64,000 nt of DNA from JACDAE01 sp963744875 (GTDB lineage Bacteria; Chloroflexota; Ktedonobacteria; Ktedonobacterales; Ktedonobacteraceae), in assembly GCA_963744875.1 (NCBI GenBank), contig CAVUVQ010000002.1, positions 434,001 to 498,000 on the forward strand, read 5' to 3'. Below are positions 1 through 7,700 of the stretch, in pieces. The position numbers and the translations under genes are program-made. Each line of letters begins with the position of its first letter. The stretch's first letter is position 1. The notes beneath the pieces were generated by a model, which saw only the letters and a program-made list of their open reading frames with translations, searched no databases and had not been told where the DNA came from.

Positions 1-1988
1 GATCAATATCGGTGCCTCCCGACTTAGAATGTGTAGGACGGCCAAGGCTATCAACACGTCGATCATTTTTAACATATGCCTCTCCCGGAAAAAGGGTCGA
101 AATGTTATTATACACATATTGTTCTTGCCAACTCCGAAAGCCGGTGGGACCACGTGCGCCTGCTCCATCAGTGTTAGTTGCTGGAGTAGCCTCCGGTGTT
201 GGTGATACCGACGTGTTCTGGGACTGATTATCATTTGAATTGTTCGATGGGATTGCACTATCAGATGGTATTGTAAGAAGCAGCCCACCCAACACGAAAG
301 GAACCCAAATCGGAGCCGTTACAACAGCGGCATCCACCTCTACACCACTGACAACCGGATTCTGACTATTCAGATAATCTTGAATATCACCCCAGAGTTG
401 GCCCAGGCCACTTGGATCATCAACGGCTGGTGAACCATCTGCTGAGTCGGCCTGAGCAACCATCAGTCCTGTTGGGTCTACCCAGGTCTCCGGATTATCG
501 CCCACATAGGCATACGGGTCCATCCCCGTCGTGTTGGTCTGCACCGTGTCGGCTCGCGTGAACCTCCCACTCACCGGATCATAGTATCGTGCATTGTCAT
601 AGATCAATCCCGTCATGCTATCCAGGCGTTGCCCCGTGAAGTTGTAATCGGTCGGCATCACCTGATCGCTATAGCGCACCGCTTCCATAGGGGGCGAATA
701 GTTGCACCGCTTGCACCGTCCCATCACTGTTGAGGGCGATACTATCACTGCCCAGGAAATCGGGCAATAGATACGACAGGATGGCTCCCTTGCGCATTGC
801 CACGCGCTGACCGGCGACGCTGTAGTAGTTGGTGATGGTGGGCGTGGCTCCATTCACTATGCTTACGTCAGTCAACTCGTCGAAAGTGATGGTGTCAGTC
901 GTGGTAGTGGTCCCGCTGGTGACACTATCGTGGCGCAAGACCCGGTTGCCCTCGTTGTCGTAGAGATACTGCTCGCTTGACTGAAGTCCATTGGCTCCTG
1001 TCCAACTTGCCAGGCGACCCAGATTGTCATAGCTAAGTTGGGCACCCGTCTGCACTCCTGGGGCACAACTCTGCCCACCGCTGGTATCGGTGGTGCGACA
1101 CGTCATGTTGCCCATCACATCGTAGCTGGCGTACTGATTGGGCACGCTGCTTACGTACGTGGCGGCATGCACATGCGTGGCATCTCCATAGACCATCGTC
1201 CCCGCGTCGCCGCTGATCATGCGATCGATGGCATCGTAGGCGTAGACATGCGAATACCCAGGGGTGGTGCTGCCAGTGGGCATGGACCCACAGTGATCTG
1301 CTCCTATAGGCGTTCCATTGTTGCCAGCCCAGGTGAGACGGCTCAAGGCATCATAACAGAAGGATTGGGTGTCGGTGACGCTGCTCCCTGTCGTAGTGGG
1401 CACGGTGGAGGTGGTTTGCAGCACGTTGCCGACATTATCCAGGGTGCGCGTCAGACTCCACAGGGGCGCACTGGCTCCGGTGACGGTGGCGCTGCTGCTG
1501 ATCGGTCGCTGGATGCCATCGTAGCCGAGTGTGGTACTGAACACGGGCGTTGGGATGCTGGCTTTGGCTCCATTACCACCAATGGCAAGGCCAGAGAGTT
1601 GGCCTGTATTGGTGTAGCTGATCTGTCCACTCAGGAACGCAACGGGATCGCTGCTATTCGCGTCCCCAAAGTACAACGAGCGCAGATAGCCTGCATTGTC
1701 ATAATTGGAGCTCAGGATCTCTCCATTGGGATAGGTCAGGCTGGTCACAGCGCCAGCGTCGTTGTAGCTCATCAACGCGGTCTGTGTGGTGGTCTGTCCA
1801 TCGGCGGTCACCGAGAGGCCGCTGCTGGTGGTCTGTCCTCGTGCATCGTAGCCATAACAGCGCCAGCCGTTGCCTACGGCATTGCTGAACGGCTCGAAGG
1901 GGTAGTTCTGACAGGGATTGACCTCTTCTAGAGGGAATACAGGGCGAGCAGGCGAAGATGGAGTGCCTGCTCGCTCTTTGACTATCAC
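1..1988 (-). pseudogene. Orphan Rhs core with alternative C-terminal tip, frameshifted, truncated by window edge
   Basis: The first 439 codons (1988 down to 669) are YD/Rhs repeats (GYDARGQ, CYDALSRL, YAYDAIDR) paralogous to the C-terminal core of the long Rhs gene upstream. The frame stops after LFAPYGSGAL, but the next frame continues at once with VRYSDQVMPTDYNFTGQRLD and the conserved junction RYYDPVSGRFTRADT ... DPTG. One extra A (683/684, minus strand GGAAGCGG) explains the break. After DPTG the tip differs completely from the long gene. It has a hydrophobic stretch (about 300-345), a Ser/Pro/Thr linker (about 170-250), then a new domain (PTGFRSWQEQYVYNN ... SKSGGTDID) still open at base 1. 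It has no signal peptide. Its 5' end joins non-homologous sequence 12 bases after the WD40 stop, and about 40 residues present in the long copy are missing after VNPCQ. Family knowledge: such displaced core-plus-tip modules serve as recombination reservoirs in Rhs loci. The toxin activity is not recognisable. Confidence 0.75.
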
Positions 1989-2000
1989 AAACGAAGCGAA

Positions 2001-3056
2001 TTACGAAAGATCAAGCCCATGACGCCACACACAAAGCAAGCCTTCCTGAGTATCTCCAGGCAGATATCTTATCCCAACGAGAGCTACTTGTGAACGATCT
2101 GGTGAGAGAACCGCATCAGAAAACACGGTATGTTCTTCAACAGGGAGAACGGAACGCGTAATACCAATGCCCGTGTGTGCATCCCAGAGATGCATTTCAT
2201 TTTCGCTCACAGACACTATCTGGTCCTTTCCCGACAACCATTGCATATACCGTATGACATTTGTATGACCTCGATAGGTGCTCCATCGTTCTCCAGCAGC
2301 CCAATCCCAAACTTCGATGATATGTTCTGTGTGTGCCGTATCAGTAAGTTTCTCTTCTCGTGCAAAAACAAGGTATTGCTCATCTGGCGGCCAGGCAAAG
2401 GTCTCAATCCTTTCTAGTGAATAAATTCTGCTTGCAACCGAATGCAAAAACACGCGTTGATCGGTCGATGGCTCCCAGATATGCACCTTATAATCTTGCC
2501 CCATAGCAATATAATTCCCAAGAGGAGACCAACTGATGGGATAGAAGGGAGGGTAATACACTGGAAGTCCTGCTTCTGCATGTTGTGCTTGATCCTCATC
2601 AAATGGTTCGCGAGGGGAAAACATCGCGATACGACGCCCTGTTTCTACTTCACGAACCTGGACGGTCGGTTCCTCGTCTTCATACGCTGAAGAAGCAATC
2701 ATAAGACCCAGAGGAGGTCTCAGAACAGCCCCAAAGCCCCCACCCCCTTCTTCTCCTTCATTTCCATGTTGATAGAGCACTCGCCTTTCACCTGTCCAGG
2801 CATGACAAATCATGAGAGTATTTTCAAACCACGTGAGAAGATGTTGACTATCGGGAAACCACTCAAGAGCTCGGGTTCCCATCTTTCCAATCTGATAGCT
2901 GGCTTTCTCCTTCCCTGTGGTCGCCTCAAACAAGAGGATAGCTCCTTTTCTGGTTCCACATGCAATCCAATTTCCATCAGGGGACCAATCAGCAGTATCT
3001 ATAGGATCCTCTGGCCTATGATAGGAATATGAAAAAAGCTCTGTTGTGACTGTCAT
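2001..3056 (-). CDS. WD40-repeat (beta-propeller) protein in Rhs locus
   Basis: This is a 351-residue protein with no signal peptide or membrane segment, so it is probably cytoplasmic. WD-type blades are visible at about 18-45 (DWSPDGNWIACGTRKGAILLF), 61-90, 172-196 (SWSPLGNYIAMG..VHIWEP), 213-252 (..IEVWDWAAGE), 263-292 (..MHLWDAHTG) and 309-348 (..LLCVWRHG), consistent with one six- or seven-bladed propeller. An acidic/Gly-rich loop (EGEEGGGG) lies near residue 100. The gene sits between the main Rhs gene and the orphan Rhs module, the place where an immunity gene normally lies. A strong terminator separates it from the main Rhs gene, so it needs its own promoter in 3057-3125. The fold is well supported. 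The immunity role is only inferred from position, and it could equally be an unrelated scaffold protein. Confidence 0.85.
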   Translation of the reverse strand: MTVTTELFSYSYHRPEDPIDTADWSPDGNWIACGTRKGAILLFEATTGKEKASYQIGKMGTRALEWFPDSQHLLTWFENTLMICHAWTGERRVLYQHGNEGEEGGGGFGAVLRPPLGLMIASSAYEDEEPTVQVREVETGRRIAMFSPREPFDEDQAQHAEAGLPVYYPPFYPISWSPLGNYIAMGQDYKVHIWEPSTDQRVFLHSVASRIYSLERIETFAWPPDEQYLVFAREEKLTDTAHTEHIIEVWDWAAGERWSTYRGHTNVIRYMQWLSGKDQIVSVSENEMHLWDAHTGIGITRSVLPVEEHTVFSDAVLSPDRSQVALVGIRYLPGDTQEGLLCVWRHGLDLS

Positions 3057-3124
3057 AATTCCTCCTACGCACCTAATGACTTATAGGAAATTTCAACATC
3101 AATACATTTTTTTGTTCGGAAGAT

Positions 3125-3180
3125 GGAAAAAACATTGTACTCCTTTCTCCCTTCCCAAAATGGGAAGGAAGAAGAGTACT
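3125..3180 (-). terminator. Strong intrinsic terminator after the Rhs gene
   Basis: Read on the minus strand, a long stem (GTACTCTTCTTCCTTCCCA paired with TGGGAAGGGAGAAAGGAGTAC, a few mismatches) with a short T loop is followed by AATGTTTTTT. It lies about 25 bases past the Rhs stop (3206) and before the WD40 start (3056). Confidence 0.85.
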
Positions 3181-3205
3181 TTGTTTTTCCTGAAGTTACT
3201 TCTAC

Positions 3206-4766
3206 TCACATACATGTAACCATGTTGTGAACAATCCATGAGCCAGCACCAACCGTAAATGTATGATCATTGGCAACTTCTAGATTATACATGGTCTGAG
3301 TGCCTGAAACATGCTTCACCTCGAATACAACCCCCACTTTTCCGTCAGCACGTTGCAAATGCAATCCAGCAGTTAATTTTTCCGCAGGTAAAAAGTTGTC
3401 CTCCAACGTTAAAAATGGATGGTTACTCGTGGTGTGAAGTACTTCCCTGGAATCTCGCTGTCCATGAGAATCAGAAGGGAAGAGAAGAGTTATATCGACC
3501 AGATCATTATCCATATGACGCCAGACATGAAGCACTGACTGATCCTCCATCTGATGGGTGACAGGATTGTACGAGAGCACCTGATTTCCCTCCACGAGTT
3601 GTCCTATCTCCTTCGTACCCCCAATCGTACCAACCCTCGTTTCAGATGTAAAACTACATCCACGTCCAACAATAGGTGCTGGTGCCGCTGCGGGGCCTGG
3701 GCTGTCACCTCCACCACCCAACAGACCTCCTGTCAAGACACCTGTTAAGATATCTATCATAATTTGAGTTGAAACACTTTGCCCCAACCGATTTTTAATA
3801 TCTTGAACCGCGGGTTCTTCGGCAGGCTGATCTGGTCTATTCACGAACCTATAGCCTAATACTCCAGGCGTATGCACCATGATCTGCATCACTGTGCCAT
3901 CATTAAAATCAACAGTACAAACGTTCAAACACAGCTTCATGGCAATGCCTATCGAAACATCATTAGATTTACTACCTACCTGCCAGTATCCGGCTAAATT
4001 GTAATTTCCCTTAGCTGCCTCTATTTCTGCCCTTGTGGCATACCACTGAGCCTGGTTAACACCGTATTGTATCGTACCTGTGCCAGCAAAATCTGCTCCA
4101 CGCTTAGCAGGGTCAAGAGGACTTGATTTCACTTCCCAAACCGTTTTTATAAGTGTACCAGTGTTACCATTCTCAGAAACGATATCTGGACGCCCATCAC
4201 GACCCGGTGTCCCTCCCTGGAAATCCCATTTTGATAGCGGAACATTATAGTCTGGAACTTTCGAGTTGGGAATGATGAATTTATTTGTACTCACCTGACT
4301 CAATGGATGCAACATTTGATACCATGCTCCTACATATTGTATGTAGGGATCATTTTCATCAATTCCATCATGCCCAGTAGGATCATTCATCGTTACAGGA
4401 TTACAACCAACATACGCATACGTATCTGACCCACTCATGTTCGTATCTATGGTATCAGTTCGTGTAAACTGTCCACTTATCGGGTCATAATAGCGAAAAT
4501 TATCGTAGATCAGCCCTGTTTGTACATCCATTTGTTGGCCAGTAAAACCGTAGGGAGTCGGCATCACTCCATCAGAATATCGTACGGTCCCATAGGGGGC
4601 AAACAGTTGTGTTGCCTTCACGAATCCATCACTGTTTAATACGAGTGTGATATTCCCTAAGAGATCGGGGATAATGTAGTACCAACTACTTCCAATCGTC
4701 ATCGCAACAAACTGACCATGAGCAGTGTAGTACCTGGTTGTTGTTGCTTTTCCATTGAGAATACTT
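3206..4766 (-). pseudogene. C-terminal part of the long Rhs gene: core end, nuclease-like domain, HINT domain (out of frame)
   Basis: This is the downstream frame of the broken Rhs gene. It resumes with SILNGKATTTRYYTAHGQ and finishes the core (RYYDPISGQFTRTDT ... YAYVGCNPVTMNDPTG). The tip has two parts. The first, about 190 residues, contains GRPDIV followed 14 residues later by VWEVKSS, which fits a PD-(D/E)xK nuclease core. The second is a HINT (intein/Hedgehog-like) domain from CSFTSETRVG through HTTSNHPFLTLE to NDHTFTVGAGSWIVHN. Only five residues follow the terminal HN, so no effector lies after HINT. Codons upstream of 4766 in this frame are shadow sequence. No start codon or Shine-Dalgarno site precedes it, so as sequenced it is probably untranslated unless the frameshift is bypassed or is a sequencing error. 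Confidence 0.75.
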
Positions 4767-7700
4767 CGTCTCGGTATAGTGATCGAAGGTAATTGTATCA
4801 GTAACTGCTGTTGTTCCTCCCGTTGTTGTACTGGCTCGTTGCAATACACGGTTACCCTCATTATCATAGAGGAATTGATCACTCTCAGTTGTTCCACTCG
4901 GAGCATTCCAGCTCGTAAGGCGACCCTCATTATCATAGGTCATGGTTGCCCCAGTTTGTGATGCATCGCAGCTATGAGCCGTAGTTGTATCTATATTGCG
5001 ACAGGTCATATTGCCCATCGCATCATAACTCGCATATTGATTAGGGACAGAACTTACTGAAGTGGCGGCGTGAATATGCAAAGGGTCATAGGTTGTTGTT
5101 CCTGCTGGCCCTGCAATGAAGCGATCTATTACATCATAGCTCAACAACTGCTGATAATTTGCATCCGTAGTTCCTCCTGGAGTCGAGCCACAATGATCTC
5201 CTCCCGATGGAGTTCCACTGTTACCTGCCCACACCAATCGATTGAGAGCATCGTAACAGAACGATTGGTTATCGGTCTGGCTTCCTCCACTCATTGTTGG
5301 AAGAGTCGTATCCAGCCCAATAACGTTCCCAACATTGTCATAGATGCGCGATTGATTAAAAATGGGATTTCCATTAATCGCGGCACTTGTTGAAAGTGGT
5401 CGTTGAATCTCATCATACCCAAAGTTGGTTTGAACACTTGTTGTTGGCGCTCCCTGGAAAATCATGCCCCCGAGTGTCATACCAGCTAATTGCCCGGCAT
5501 TAGTATACTGTACCGCACTAACTATCGCTCCATTGGAATTGCTCATCCCACGGAAATACCCATTGCTGTCATAATTCGAAGCAACGATCTCTCCATCAGG
5601 ATAGGTCAGGCTGGTCATCTTTCCAAGATCATTATAGCTCATAGACACATTCTGAGTCGTCGTTTGTCCATCGGCTGTCACTGAAAGTCCACTGGCAACG
5701 GTCTGTCCACGGACATCGTAGCCGTAACAACGCCATCCATTGCCTGCTACACTACTAAAGGTTTCCGCAACCTTTTCTCCCACTGAAACGGAAGTTCCAC
5801 CAGGAGCTGTACACCCCGACGGAAAGGCCACTCCCGGATTACTACTATTGTCATAACTATCGTAAAAGTAGGTCGCGTATGCGCCACTCTGGCAAGGATT
5901 GACTTGGTTGGCTGCCGTCCCATGACACAACGGGCGATCCAACACGTCATAGTTGGTATAGGTGCTCACATTGCGCGGATCGGTCTGGCTGAGCACATTG
6001 CCATCCCCATCGTAGGTGTACTTCCAGGCACTATCCGACGTATTGCTACAGGAGGGAAGCAAGGGGCCACGATTACAATCGCCCAGATCCCAGTCGTTGA
6101 AGCCGATGCGTCGCTTGAGTCCATCATAGGTTGCATTGGTACGCACTAATCCATACGAGGTGTTATCATAGGTCACCACCGATGTGACATTGCCCACCTC
6201 GTCCTGGTTGTATTGCACTGTGCGCACGACCGAATAGGGACTGCTCGTTCCATCAAAGACCTGCTCGTAGCGATCGCGTCCCAACGCATCGGTATACTGC
6301 ACCGATTGATGTCCATAGGCATCCAGCGTGATGGTCTGCTCAAAGGGGATGTTCGTGCCGACATTGAAACTGGCAACGCCCCTGGCAACCGTATAGGTGA
6401 TTGTCGATTGGGTAAAGATCTTCGCGTTGGGTCCATACGAGATGCTGCCTATAGGTCGACTCAGGCCATCATAGCGCGTCGCCGTGCGGGCCTGATTGAG
6501 ATCCGGGGTCACATACGCATTGGTCGGATTGGCAATGGCGTAGGGTAAGCTCTGCGTGATCGCACGTCCCAGATCGTCATAGATGGTATAGGTCACCAGC
6601 ACATTAGCCGATGGGTTGGGTCCTGGTGTCTGGGTTTGCACCAACTGTCCCATCCCATCAAACCATTGCCGGGTCGTCGTCGTACTCGCACCGCTCACGC
6701 GCGTCGTTGTATCCAGGCGCAGACATGGAACCGTGATCCCAACCGTACACGTATTGGTATAGGCGTAACTGACTGTGGGAGCATTTGCCGTGTCCCCTGG
6801 CTTCACAACTGAGGTTAAGCGCCCTAATACGTCATAGCCATAACTGGTCATTTGTCCGTTGGCGTCGCTTGAGGCCAGTAACCATTGTCCGTATCCTCCA
6901 CTGGCCAGGGACGTATCGTAGTGATAGTTCACCGCCTGGTTCTTCGCATTGAGCGCCTGTGTCAGGTGTGTCTGGAAGCCATCATAGCTGGCACACGCAC
7001 TATATTGCGCCCCATTCATCGTACATCCCTGATGCCCATCCGCATCCGTCGCGGCGATGGGATTGCCGGAATTATTGTAGGTATGCTGCGTCGAAATGGT
7101 CGGGGGTGCACACCCACCACTCTGATTGGGATAGCCGATCTGCTGGCTCACCGAGGGCACGTTGGGTGCATGGGGAGCTGAGGCATTGTTGCCATAGACC
7201 AGCGCGGTACAGCCAAAGTACGTTCCGGCAGCATCCTGATTGGTGACAAAGGCGGGCAGATCCGTCAGGTAGACGAGACCATTGATATTATCGTTAGGAT
7301 AGTAGGCCGTGTTCTGCACAAAATGCTGCCCACCGACATCGTTGCTCGTCGTATCCACCGTATTCACATTGCCATAATCATAGCCTCCCACACCACGATT
7401 ATCTCCATCATAGCTGGTCTTCACTGTTTTGTGTACGACGCGTGCATCACTCTGATATCCGGCGAAATTGGTTACCCCATCGACCTGGTAGGTATCCTGT
7501 TGTGAGATGCGCGGATCACACACGACCACGGGATTGTTCTTGTCCAGTTCACTAAAGAGGTAGTGATTGCCGGGATCATAGGGGGCACCAGCCGCATTCT
7601 GACTGCCTGCCACTCCTGCAGGTGGGCAATTCAGCGTGTACTGGTTTTGCGTCACCTGCATTAAGGCCCCACTGGCGTTGAAGTTCTCCTGCGTCTTGAG

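Noticed and set aside
1038..1931. 297-codon plus-strand open frame
   Set aside because: It is the antisense shadow of the orphan Rhs repeats; composition is repetitive and there is no ribosome site.
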